Of a stretch of 64,000 nucleotides of DNA, positions 52,512 through 61,508 are shown piece by piece. Every line of letters begins with the position of its first letter. Within the stretch, counting starts at the first letter, position 1. This DNA is from Pirellulales bacterium (GTDB lineage Bacteria; Planctomycetota; Planctomycetia; Pirellulales; Lacipirellulaceae). The notes beneath the pieces were generated by a model. It saw only the letters and a program-made list of their open reading frames with translations, was not told where the DNA came from and did not search any database. The stretch covers positions 1-64,000 of the forward strand of contig JAKVCB010000005.1 of NCBI GenBank assembly GCA_022448345.1. The letters run 5' to 3'. Both the position numbers and the translations under genes were made by a program.

Positions 52512-54806
52512 ATGCGAACGAAAAAACAAATGCGTTGGTTGGTTCGACCACAAGCCACTTACTGGGGGTTTGGGGACCGTTTTGTGGTCATGGTGGCATT
52601 TTGTGGCCTCGTCTTGTTAGCGATTCCCGTGTCCGCTGAAGAGCCAGTTACTCCCAAGGTCAAAGATTCAACCGCCAGATTCCAAGAGGACGGTGCCTCG
52701 GTTTTGGTCAAAAACCGGCAGGCGACGGAGTCAGATTCGGTTGCGTCTGAGTCGATCGCTGATTCTGAGGAGCAGGAACCGCTGGAGCCAATTTCCCAAG
52801 ATTCAGATCACGAGCCAGAATTAGCGGTAAGCGTACTTCCGCTGGACGAGAACCGTAGAATTATTGCCGATGGCACCGACCCAGCGGACAAGGAGGCCGA
52901 AGAATTTGGGGCTGCTTTGACGAGAGCTGCCAGTTTGGCCAATTCTCGCCGCAAGGACCGTGTTGCCCAGCACAGCAAAACGGTCAATAAATCGCCAGCC
53001 CTGCCAACGAAGCTGATGATCCATACGAAGGTTGCCAAGTTCAATGGTGTTCAACCTGGCACCTCGTCTCCTGAGGAAGTACGCACTCTTTGGGGTGAAC
53101 CGGGTGAAGAGCGGGACCTTGAAGACGGCGAAATCCTGGTCTACGAGACGGCTCCCTTTCAGAGAATAGACGTTGTCGTTACCGATGATACCGTGAAGAT
53201 GATCAAAGTTGAACTCGACGAATTGCTACCCGTCGAAAATTTGGTCAAGCAGTTGCGGCTCGAAAAGTTTGAACCAGCCAATATCCTGGACGATGCGGGT
53301 GAAATGCTTGGACAAATTTTTCCCGAACGTGGCGTACTGTTCATGTTTGAGGAGGCGCAAGATACGGAAGATTCCAAGCGACTGGTTTCGCATATTGTGA
53401 TCGAGGCAGTCGATTCGGCGGCGTTTGCACTTCGGGCGGAAAATCACCTCCATGGTCCTTACGAGAAAAATATTTGCGATTTGCAGTTCGCCTTGTCAAT
53501 TGATCCCCAGATGGCCCAGGCGCATTGGTTGTTGGCTGATATCTATCTGGCAACCGGCCAGGCCGATCTGGCCGAATTTTCAGCGGCTGAGGCATTTAAG
53601 CTTGATCCGAGCAACGACGCGTATCGACTTCGATGGGCCAGGGCGCTAGAGCAGTTGGCGCGTTACGACGATGCGGTTCGCGAGACACGAGCTGTATTGG
53701 ACAGCAGTAACACACCCACGATTATTCAAGCCCAGGCGCTGCAACAAATGGGCCGGTTGGCAAGCTTGGGTGGCTTGGACATTCGTTCGCGTGCCATACC
53801 GTTTCAAACCAAAGCGATTGAAATGGCCGACTCGGTTGCCACAAGCAAGCATATTGCCGATCGAAGGGCTGCCAAACAAGTCCTTGTTGATGCCCATCTG
53901 GCGATAGGTCGTGAGATTGCAGGCCAGGAGTATCGCAATAAATTCAAAACAGTTTCCAAGTGGATTGGTCGGGCGTCGGGCCTTGCTGAAGATGCAATCA
54001 AAAAGGGTGACGCTGGCTTGGAGTTGCGACTCCACGTTGCCGAGGAGGCCCTTGCGACCCTGGCTGAGTTCAAGCCAAGCGTCGACCCGGAACTCTGGAT
54101 TGAAGAAGCCCAAACCGCTGCTGATTCGCTGGTCCAAGAGGTTGACGATCTGCTTTGGCAACAACACATCCAGTGGCGTCTGGGCGTTGCTTACTTCCAG
54201 GCGGTACGTATTGAACATGCTCGCCGCAGGTCGACGAATGCTTTACGCTATTCTCAGAAGGCGATCGATAACCTTACTGAAGGTGCGAAGAACCGGCAGT
54301 CGGTCCCCCATTTTGAACATCTGGTGGGGCGTCTTTATTTTCATATTGGTGCAGTGTACGCAGTCCACCAAAAGAACCATGAAAAGGCAATCCGCTGGTA
54401 CGATAAGGCAGTTCCAATGCTGACAACCAACGTGCCTGTTACCAAGCTTGCCTTACCGCACCGACACGGCGAAGCACTCGTGAGCATGGGAGTCAGCTAT
54501 TGGAAAATAGGCGCAAGGTCCAAAGGTCTTGAACTTACTCAGGGGGGCGCCGACCTTGTTGAGGCAGAAGTTTCCAGTGGTTTGATTGACAAGGAGGCAC
54601 TTGCAGTTCCCTATGGTAATCTGGCCACGATGCACAAGGGGATGGGCAACAAAGATCAAAGTGCTCATTATGCCGACTTGACACGCGACGCCAAGTCTCG
54701 CAAATCAGATGCATCCGTTGGCATTGCGGGAAATTCCGACCGCACGCTACGGATATCGCGCCGCCAGCAATCGCGGACTTCTGGTGGAAGTGCCAAGGTG
54801 CGATAA
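52512..54806 (+). CDS. Secreted tetratricopeptide-repeat protein
   Basis: The 764-residue protein has an N-terminal membrane or signal segment (VVMVAFCGLVLLAIPVSA, about 24-42) and an acidic disordered region to residue 165. At 178-235 is a small alpha/beta module (GVQPGTSSPEEVRTLWG...) in the style of SmpA/BamE-type modules. TPR-like helices follow from about 317 to 400 (AQAHWLLADIYLATGQADLAE, DPSNDAYRLRWARALEQLARYDDA) and again near the C terminus (AIRWYDKAVPML). It is probably an envelope scaffold. It ends in a good terminator at 54843. Family function is not known to me. Confidence 0.8.
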   Translation: MRTKKQMRWLVRPQATYWGFGDRFVVMVAFCGLVLLAIPVSAEEPVTPKVKDSTARFQEDGASVLVKNRQATESDSVASESIADSEEQEPLEPISQDSDHEPELAVSVLPLDENRRIIADGTDPADKEAEEFGAALTRAASLANSRRKDRVAQHSKTVNKSPALPTKLMIHTKVAKFNGVQPGTSSPEEVRTLWGEPGEERDLEDGEILVYETAPFQRIDVVVTDDTVKMIKVELDELLPVENLVKQLRLEKFEPANILDDAGEMLGQIFPERGVLFMFEEAQDTEDSKRLVSHIVIEAVDSAAFALRAENHLHGPYEKNICDLQFALSIDPQMAQAHWLLADIYLATGQADLAEFSAAEAFKLDPSNDAYRLRWARALEQLARYDDAVRETRAVLDSSNTPTIIQAQALQQMGRLASLGGLDIRSRAIPFQTKAIEMADSVATSKHIADRRAAKQVLVDAHLAIGREIAGQEYRNKFKTVSKWIGRASGLAEDAIKKGDAGLELRLHVAEEALATLAEFKPSVDPELWIEEAQTAADSLVQEVDDLLWQQHIQWRLGVAYFQAVRIEHARRRSTNALRYSQKAIDNLTEGAKNRQSVPHFEHLVGRLYFHIGAVYAVHQKNHEKAIRWYDKAVPMLTTNVPVTKLALPHRHGEALVSMGVSYWKIGARSKGLELTQGGADLVEAEVSSGLIDKEALAVPYGNLATMHKGMGNKDQSAHYADLTRDAKSRKSDASVGIAGNSDRTLRISRRQQSRTSGGSAKVR

Positions 54807-54842
54807 GCGTCTGTGAGGTGGGTCCAATTTAAAAGTAGCGAG

Positions 54843-54876
54843 AGCCCAACGGAAATTTTCCCTTGGGCTTTCTTTC
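54843..54876 (+). terminator. Rho-independent terminator after the TPR gene
   Basis: AGCCCAA (54843-54849) pairs with TTGGGCT (54863-54869), with a further GGAAA/TTTCC pairing inside, and is followed by TTCTTTC. It lies 37 bp after the stop codon. Confidence 0.75.
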
Positions 54877-55041
54877 TTGCGGGGCCCATTTTCAGCTGCT
54901 TTTCGAAGGTGGGCGAGTCTCTTGTCAGGTATTGAGGTTCCCGCTTGGCATTTTCTCGCAAACCGCAATAATTGACACCAGGCGTGCAGTTTTTATCGAC
55001 TGCCGGAGAACCGATTCCTATGTTCCATTCTGGAGTTTAGA

Positions 55042-55617
55042 TTGTCTGATTTCTCTCCTGCGGACTATGGCCCCATATTTGCTGCTTGGCTGGATAGAAA
55101 CCGCTGTCGTCCGCTGGACGACAGCCAGGCTGAAGAGGGTGGACATCACGGTCTGCCTGAACTGAGTCTTGAGGCTGCTTTTGCGAATTCGCCAATCGCC
55201 GATCGAAAAATGGCCGAGTGTTGTCTGGCTGGAGTGTGGCTGCTTTACGATTGCCTTGGAGAATCCCATACCATCAGTCAGAACATACCAACCGATTCGG
55301 GCAGTTTTTGGCATGGGATCATGCACCGTCGCGAAGGCGATTTTTCGAATGCCAAATATTGGTTTCGCCGTGTAGGAAAACACGCCATATTCGATCCTTT
55401 GGCGGAACAAGCAAGCGAGATTGGGCAGCAGTCGGGCCAAATAGGTGGTGCTGTTGAGCTGCTTTGCAGTGGACCCTGGGATCCCGTTGCCTTTGTCGAT
55501 GGTTGTCGCAGCGCAGTTCGTGGCGGGAAAGATGCCCAACTCCTTTGTGGTCGAATTCAGCAGGCCGAGTGGGAACTCCTGTTTGACCACTGTTATCAAA
55601 GCGCGACGGCCACTTGA
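55042..55617 (+). CDS. Conserved-looking protein of unknown function
   Basis: A 191-residue, cytoplasmic, mostly helical product. The best start is TTG 55042; the ATG at 55020 is out of frame and closed by a stop. It has a central section GSFWHGIMHRREGDFSNAKYWFRRVG that reads like a conserved helical repeat, and a cluster of cysteines (CCLAG and later). No membrane helix and no family that I can name. Codon use looks like that of its neighbours. Confidence 0.6.
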   Translation: MSDFSPADYGPIFAAWLDRNRCRPLDDSQAEEGGHHGLPELSLEAAFANSPIADRKMAECCLAGVWLLYDCLGESHTISQNIPTDSGSFWHGIMHRREGDFSNAKYWFRRVGKHAIFDPLAEQASEIGQQSGQIGGAVELLCSGPWDPVAFVDGCRSAVRGGKDAQLLCGRIQQAEWELLFDHCYQSATAT

Positions 55618-55782
55618 AATGTTGGCCCAGGCGCAGATACTAGGGGAGATTTGGGTTTTGCAACCGGGCCCGTCACGCTTACCCCTGTAGAATAGCCGGT
55701 TGCAATCATCGGCATTCCGACCTCACGACGATCCGTCCGGGGCCAAACCCCCCGCTGTTTGCTTTAGCTAAAGGAACAAATC

Positions 55783-56301
55783 ATGTCACGCTCTGGTGCA
55801 ATTACCTTTAAGGGAAATCCAATGACCTTGGCCGGTGAGGCCGTTACCGCTGGCGGGGCAGCCCCTGATTTTACACTGCACTATTTTGAAGGCGGAATGC
55901 AAACCCTCACGCTTGAGGATCTGAAAGGCAAGCCGTCTCTGTTAAGCGTGGTCCCGTCGCTTGATACGCCCGTTTGTGCTACTCAAACCAAGAAATTCAA
56001 TGAGTCCCTGGGTGAATTAGGGGATCGCATCAACGCGGTCACGGTCAGCCTCGATTTGCCCTTTGCCATGAACCGATTTTGTGGTGCCGAGAACATTACC
56101 AATATTCGTTCAGCAAGCGATTATCAGGAACGCAACTTTGGTCAAGACTGGGGAACCTTGATTGAGGAACTCAAAATACTTTGCCGTGCAATCTTTGTTT
56201 TGGATGCCGATGGAAAAGTGGTTCACGCCCAGTACGTTGGTGAGGTAGCCGAAGAGCCAGACTACGATGCTGCCCTGGACGCATTAAAATCGCAGCTCTA
56301 A
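55783..56301 (+). CDS. tpx: Thiol peroxidase (Tpx)
   Basis: The 172-residue enzyme is an atypical 2-Cys peroxiredoxin that reduces hydrogen and lipid peroxides with thioredoxin. The signature PSLDTPVCATQTKKF holds the peroxidatic Cys65 and RFCGAE the resolving Cys100. Length is typical. AAGGA at 55771-55775 is well placed before the ATG. It sits next to a cytochrome c peroxidase gene, a second peroxide enzyme. Confidence 0.96.
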   Translation: MSRSGAITFKGNPMTLAGEAVTAGGAAPDFTLHYFEGGMQTLTLEDLKGKPSLLSVVPSLDTPVCATQTKKFNESLGELGDRINAVTVSLDLPFAMNRFCGAENITNIRSASDYQERNFGQDWGTLIEELKILCRAIFVLDADGKVVHAQYVGEVAEEPDYDAALDALKSQL

Positions 56302-56540
56302 AGAAGCGAATGGTTTCCGATTCCAGGAATTTACCGGAAACAATGGCCAACGATTTGGAACGGGCAGGTGGATCGACAGGAGGCGAAAAATAGTAGCCGA
56401 AGCACCCGGAGCTTTTTTTGAGCATCGCGTGTGGTGTTGCCGTTTTAAGCCCGCCGGCGCCCATCAACAGTAGGACTGGATTGTTCCAATTGAGGGGACG
56501 ATTGTCATTGCTCTGATTTATCAATACTTCTTGCTTAAGG

Positions 56541-58181
56541 ATGAAAACAATGGGTAGATTCTTGATCATTGTTGTTGTGTTGGTTGTCATTGCCTTTGCC
56601 ATTAACGAGTTGACACGCGAAAAAAGAGACGACCTCAAGCAGGTAGAGAAACCGGCCACTTCTCCATCAACCACCGATCCAGTGGTCCCACCACTGGATA
56701 CCGAGGTTGCCAAGCCAAGTGACGATTCAACATCGGAGGAGGCCAAGCCGACTGCCGAATCGACCGTCTCCACGCCTGTTTCCCCTGCAGAATCCGCCAC
56801 GTCGGCCACGGAAAAACCAGCGCCCCCAGTTCCTCCTGAGGCCAAACCTGAGGCCAAACCCGAGGCTAAACCACCGGCCTCCGAAGGATCTTCTTCAGAG
56901 CCAACCACGGACACTAGCAGCAAGCCGAGCGAGACTGGCAGCAAACCGACTGAAAACAACGACAAAACTGCTGCCGGTAATGACCAAGGTAGTGAAGGTA
57001 ATGACCAAGGTCCTGAAACAGACATTCTACTCGGCACGGCCGAATTAACCGGGGGTTTGCCTGGTGAAGGCCCCCTCGCGATCGAAGAGATCAGCGCATG
57101 GGTCGAAGACCCTGCCAACCATGCGGTGCTCAATCCCCAACTGCCCAAAGGACTGGCTGCCGGAAAGTCGCAAATCTCCGGGCTCGAGAAAAATCCGTTG
57201 ACTCGGGCGAAAATCGAACTTGGACGACAGCTCTACTTCGATCCGCGGCTTTCGAGTGACAGTACGATCAGCTGTGCCAGTTGCCATGATCCCCAATTCG
57301 GGTATGCCAAAAATACCCAGTTTGGTGTGGGTGTCGGCGGTCAACAGGGAGGCCGTAATTCACCCGTGGCTTACAATCGCATTCTGAGTGGTGAGCAGTT
57401 CTGGGATGGGCGGGCCGATTCGCTTGAAGCCCAGGCCGTCGGGCCCATTGCCAACCCCATTGAAATGGGAAACACCCATGAGGATGTCGTCAACACCCTC
57501 AAAGGTATTGAGGGTTACGAGCGGCAGTTTGACAAAATCTTTCCCGATGGGGTGACGATCGACAATGTTGGCAACGCGCTTGCCAGTTTTGAGCGGGCCA
57601 TCGTGACCGGACCAACCCCTTGGGACTACCACGTTGACCTGATCAATTTTGAACAGGCTTACGAAGCCGATCTTGAAGACCTTGAGGAACTCAAAGAAGA
57701 GGATCCGGAACTCTATGACCAGTACATGGCACTAAAGCAAACCAGTGAAGCCCATCCGCTTGATGAATCGGCACAACGGGGGGGCGAACTCTTTTTCAGT
57801 GAAAGGGTAGGGTGTACTGCGTGCCACGCGGGTGCAAACTTCACGGACGAGAAGCACCACAACATTGGCGTCGGTATGGAGGCCGAGGAACCCGATGCGG
57901 GCCGATTTTCGGTGACCCAGGACGAGAGTCACCGCGGGGCCTTCAAGACTCCCACGGTGCGCAATGTGGTGCTAACAGCCCCCTATATGCACGATGGATC
58001 GCAAGCAACCCTAGAAGAGGTGGTTGACTGGTACGACAAGGGCGGACACCCCAACGCGCAGCTTGACGAAAAAATTAAAAAGCTGAATCTCACCGACCAG
58101 GAGAAGGCGGACCTGGTAGCGTTTATGAAATCCCTCACCGGGGATTTTCCCCAGGTCGAGCGCGGGAGGTTGCCCCAGTAG
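56541..58181 (+). CDS. Dihaem cytochrome c peroxidase (CcpA/MauG family) with membrane anchor
   Basis: The 546-residue protein has an N-terminal membrane helix (LIIVVVLVVIAFAI), a long Pro/Glu/Lys/Thr-rich linker (about 30-150) with EAKP repeated three times, then the dihaem peroxidase domain. Two CxxCH haem sites are present: C245-A-S-C248-H249 (SCASCHDP) and C425-T-A-C428-H429 (GCTACHAG). The first domain has GQQGGRNSPVAYN and FWDGRADSLEAQA, family signatures. It reduces hydrogen peroxide with electrons from cytochrome c outside the cytoplasmic membrane; the linker would hold the enzyme away from it. Confidence 0.93.
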   Translation: MKTMGRFLIIVVVLVVIAFAINELTREKRDDLKQVEKPATSPSTTDPVVPPLDTEVAKPSDDSTSEEAKPTAESTVSTPVSPAESATSATEKPAPPVPPEAKPEAKPEAKPPASEGSSSEPTTDTSSKPSETGSKPTENNDKTAAGNDQGSEGNDQGPETDILLGTAELTGGLPGEGPLAIEEISAWVEDPANHAVLNPQLPKGLAAGKSQISGLEKNPLTRAKIELGRQLYFDPRLSSDSTISCASCHDPQFGYAKNTQFGVGVGGQQGGRNSPVAYNRILSGEQFWDGRADSLEAQAVGPIANPIEMGNTHEDVVNTLKGIEGYERQFDKIFPDGVTIDNVGNALASFERAIVTGPTPWDYHVDLINFEQAYEADLEDLEELKEEDPELYDQYMALKQTSEAHPLDESAQRGGELFFSERVGCTACHAGANFTDEKHHNIGVGMEAEEPDAGRFSVTQDESHRGAFKTPTVRNVVLTAPYMHDGSQATLEEVVDWYDKGGHPNAQLDEKIKKLNLTDQEKADLVAFMKSLTGDFPQVERGRLPQ

Positions 58182-58211
58182 AACAACGCGGAAGGTCCTG
58201 GATCCAGATCC

Positions 58212-58706
58212 TTAAGGGGATTGGTTCTCCGGGTCGACCACGTGGGTTTCGATCACTTTTGCGTCGACAATCCGATCCCCAGCCGATCCAGTCGTAAAAT
58301 CGGGTTGAGGTCCAAAACCGGAACGGTAGTGGACCTGTTGCACCCGTGCGTTCCGCTGGATCCAGTTCAATGCAGTTCGCTTGAAAACGTGGCGAATCAC
58401 CGGGATCAAAAGCGCAAACCCCAAAGCGTCGGTCAGAATTCCTGGCGTCAACAGCACAGCCCCGGCAACCAGAATCAGGGCACCATCGACCAGCGCTTCG
58501 CCAGGGACCTTACCCTGGGCCATTTCTTGCCGGATTCGCAAAGTCGTGCGCAAGCCTTGCCAGCGGGCTAGGCTGGCGCCGAGCACCCCGGTGAACACGA
58601 TCAGGAGTAATGTGTTACCCCAGCCCACTTTTCCCGCCAACCACAACAAGAGTGTGAGTTCGACAAATGGAACCACGGTGAACAGCAGTAGTAGGTAGAA
58701 AAACAT
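58212..58706 (-). CDS. fxsA: FxsA-family membrane protein
   Basis: The 164-residue membrane protein has the FxsA pattern: FTVVPFVELTLLLWLAGK, GVLGASLARWQGLRT, and GALILVAGAVLLTPGILTDALGFALLIP. Four membrane helices lie in the first 110 residues and the C-terminal tail is polar and cytoplasmic. E. coli FxsA affects exclusion of phage T7 by the F plasmid, but the normal role is not known. It converges on the cytochrome c peroxidase gene with 30 bp between. Confidence 0.93.
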   Translation of the reverse strand: MFFYLLLLFTVVPFVELTLLLWLAGKVGWGNTLLLIVFTGVLGASLARWQGLRTTLRIRQEMAQGKVPGEALVDGALILVAGAVLLTPGILTDALGFALLIPVIRHVFKRTALNWIQRNARVQQVHYRSGFGPQPDFTTGSAGDRIVDAKVIETHVVDPENQSP

Positions 58707-58774
58707 GGTGGTCTTGCCGTGACTGGATTGTTAACAGCGGTTAGTCCGTTTTCTGAGGGGTGGCTTTTGGAAGT

Positions 58775-60337
58775 TCAGAATAACTCGGTCAGTGCATTCC
58801 ACGCGGCCCATACGGCAAAAGAGCCAAAGAAGGCCACCGACCAAACCATGATCACAGTTCGAACCGGAGTCATCCTTAATGGCCCAGGCAGCAGGCGGCG
58901 ATTGATCCAAAGCAAGGTTGCCGAGTAAACGCACATAATCCCACCATTGAGGCTGGCTGTCATCTTGAACAATCCAAGCGTACTCGCCTGGAATTGTTCA
59001 ACACCGATCAGCAGGACCAAACTTCCCACAGCAATTTCACCCCATAAAAAAGCGAAATAAAGCCGGCTTTCAGTCCACCACTTGTGGTTCATCAACCAGT
59101 TTACCTTGACGATATCCGATGAAATACGGCTGGTGGCGTCAAGCACGGCCAGTTCTGTGGTGAACAGGATCACGATTCCCATGACCAAAAACAGCAATGG
59201 ACCGGCCGCCCCGACGGTGGCCCGCAGCTGTTCTGCCTCGGCATAGATAAATGCCAATCCTTTGCCATATTCGCCCATCCCTTCCCGCAGTACGCCTGCG
59301 GAATCATAAAACAGGCTGTAGCTGATCAAGGTCAACACGACCAGACAAAAGATACAGGTCAAAAAGAAGCTAATAAACTGTTCTCGACTGGCCCTGGTCC
59401 ACCAGATGTTCCAGCGGGCCATATTCTCTGGTGTATGGGGAAAGTGATACCCGATTTCCGAAACGGCCTCTTCCTGGCCGGAAATGGGGCTGGTAATCCT
59501 TCCGACGTGAGCCCCCATTCCAAATCCCTTGTCTTTGATGTAGTTGCTTTGCCCAAGATTGAGCGTTCCCCCACAGCCGGCAAAGGCGAGTGCCCCCAGC
59601 AGAAGGACCTCGTCAAGATTGGGAAAGTCGCTTCCCAGGGGAATGAACGTTGGCGCACCAAAAGTCGCCGTTTGTTGAACCAGTGTGGCGACCGCATCGG
59701 GACGAATCACCAGCACACCGACAACCAGGACCAGGATCAACGCCAGGAGAACGAGAATAAATTGGGTGGCTTCAATCGTTTTGTAGACCACCGGGCCGGT
59801 GGTAAGGAGAATTCCACAGCCAACCATTCCAAGGATTGCCAGCGTGGCGAGGTAGGGAGTGCCGGCGCTGATGATCTGGGACGATCCGTCAGCGAGCAGC
59901 ACTGTTTCGGGAGTCCAAACAAGCCAAATGAAAAGTTCCGCGGCACCGGTTGCCCAGGCCGGGATAACGTAAGGGATTGTGTTTGCCACCAGGAATATCC
60001 AAACCCAATGGCGGCTCAGGCGGGCGAATCCGGTGATGGCCGATTCCCCCGTGGCGAGGGTCCAACGGGTCACTTCCATATTGATGAAGTACTGGGTAGT
60101 GACACCAAGTAAACAGGCCCAGAAGAAGATGAATTGACTCTGGTAAGTGATATAGGGCCAGAGAATAAACTCGCCGCTGCCCAGCGACAGCCCGGCAAGA
60201 ATGATGCTCGGACCCACCATGCGGCGGAGGAGTATCGGTTTGGGCATTTCCCGATAACGCAACGGCGGCAAGTTGCCGTGTGGAATGACGGTATCTGGAA
60301 CAATCTCATCAACGGGTGATTTTTCAGAAGTGTCCAT
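58775..60337 (-). CDS. Nramp-family-like transporter without the classical metal motif
   Basis: The 520-residue membrane protein has about eleven predicted helices and the LeuT/Nramp layout. The first helix reads LAGLSLGSGEFILWP where true Nramp proteins have the metal-binding DPGN, and in the sixth helix the expected MPH is replaced (AFAGCGGTLNLGQSNYIKD). So it is a relative that probably moves another solute. The N-terminal 45 residues are cytoplasmic. Nothing nearby names the substrate. Confidence 0.72.
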   Translation of the reverse strand: MDTSEKSPVDEIVPDTVIPHGNLPPLRYREMPKPILLRRMVGPSIILAGLSLGSGEFILWPYITYQSQFIFFWACLLGVTTQYFINMEVTRWTLATGESAITGFARLSRHWVWIFLVANTIPYVIPAWATGAAELFIWLVWTPETVLLADGSSQIISAGTPYLATLAILGMVGCGILLTTGPVVYKTIEATQFILVLLALILVLVVGVLVIRPDAVATLVQQTATFGAPTFIPLGSDFPNLDEVLLLGALAFAGCGGTLNLGQSNYIKDKGFGMGAHVGRITSPISGQEEAVSEIGYHFPHTPENMARWNIWWTRASREQFISFFLTCIFCLVVLTLISYSLFYDSAGVLREGMGEYGKGLAFIYAEAEQLRATVGAAGPLLFLVMGIVILFTTELAVLDATSRISSDIVKVNWLMNHKWWTESRLYFAFLWGEIAVGSLVLLIGVEQFQASTLGLFKMTASLNGGIMCVYSATLLWINRRLLPGPLRMTPVRTVIMVWSVAFFGSFAVWAAWNALTELF

Positions 60338-60504
60338 CGGCTGCTATGTGTGTCACCAAACCTGGAAAAACAGATGTGCGAATTCTAACAGAAGGTCACC
60401 CCAAAGAGAACGAGACTCTGCCGAATTGTCTTGGTGTTGTAGGGAGTCGTCAAACTGGAGATACTTGACCTCCAGCTAACACACGACGAGTCGATGAGCA
60501 ATTT

Positions 60505-61476
60505 ATGAGTTATCACACTACGGTGCGCGACGTCTATCGTGAAGCAGCGACCCAGCCCGCTGCAAACCTCTGCTGTGTGCCCCAGGCGCCACGTTATCTT
60601 CCGGGCCTCAACATCCCCCCCATCATGGTCGAGATGAATTATGGGTGTGGGACGACCATACATTTGCAAGATATGACCTCCAACCAACGGGTGCTTTATG
60701 TTGGTGTTGGCGGTGGTTTAGAGGTTCTGCAGTTGGCTTATTTCGCGCGGCGACCCGGTGGTGTGATTGCAGTCGATCCTGTTCGTGAAATGCGCCAAAA
60801 GGCGCGTGCGAACCTGGAACTCGCAGCCGAAACCAACGACTGGTTTGATCCCTCTTTTGTCACGTTGATCGATGGCGACGCGCTCCATTTGCCCGTGGAA
60901 CGTAATTCGGTCGATCTGGCAGCACAGAATTGCCTCTTTAATATTTTTAAAACGGGTGGAGACCTGGAGCAGGCACTCGCGGAAATGCATCGTGTGCTCG
61001 ACGATGGGGGCCGCCTGGTTATGTCGGATCCGATTGCATCGCGCCCCCTTCCGCTTGCCCTGAGACAAGACGAAGTTCTCCGTGCGCAATGCATTTCGGG
61101 GTGTCTTCTGCTGGAGGAGTATCTTCAGAAGATCAGCGATGCGGGGTTTGGTGCGATTGAGGTTCGCTCTCGCAGGCCCTACCGCATGCTCGATGCGGTT
61201 ACTTACGACCTCGAGGACGACTTGTTGTTAGAAACGGTGGAGGTCACAGCTTTTCAGGTGACAATGCCTGAAGACGGGGTTTGTGTTTTTACTGGCCGCA
61301 TGGCGGTTTATCTTGGGCCTGACGAAGAATTTGACGATGGTCGAGGTCATTATTTCCCCAAAAATATCCCGCTCCCGGTTTGTGACAAGACGGCTGATGC
61401 TTTGCAGGCACTCGGCCGTGCCGATATTCAGGTGACGCCAACAACATGGCACTCCGAGGGAGGTGGTTGTTGTTGA
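60505..61476 (+). CDS. arsM: Arsenite methyltransferase ArsM (arsenosugar type)
   Basis: The 323-residue SAM-dependent methyltransferase carries motif I LYVGVGGGLEVLQL and VDPVREM after it. Cysteines that fit arsenic ligands are Cys23/Cys24 (NLCCVP), Cys48 (NYGCG), Cys143 (QNCLFNIF), Cys196 and Cys200 (QCISGCL). The C terminus ends GGGCC, as in ArsM proteins. The N-terminal block LPGLNIPP is characteristic of the arsenosugar subgroup. It makes methylated arsenicals. A radical SAM partner, ArsS, begins 32 bp later. Confidence 0.87.
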   Translation: MSYHTTVRDVYREAATQPAANLCCVPQAPRYLPGLNIPPIMVEMNYGCGTTIHLQDMTSNQRVLYVGVGGGLEVLQLAYFARRPGGVIAVDPVREMRQKARANLELAAETNDWFDPSFVTLIDGDALHLPVERNSVDLAAQNCLFNIFKTGGDLEQALAEMHRVLDDGGRLVMSDPIASRPLPLALRQDEVLRAQCISGCLLLEEYLQKISDAGFGAIEVRSRRPYRMLDAVTYDLEDDLLLETVEVTAFQVTMPEDGVCVFTGRMAVYLGPDEEFDDGRGHYFPKNIPLPVCDKTADALQALGRADIQVTPTTWHSEGGGCC

Positions 61477-61508
61477 GATTTGAAAAACCACTCGATGATT
61501 GAATCTTT

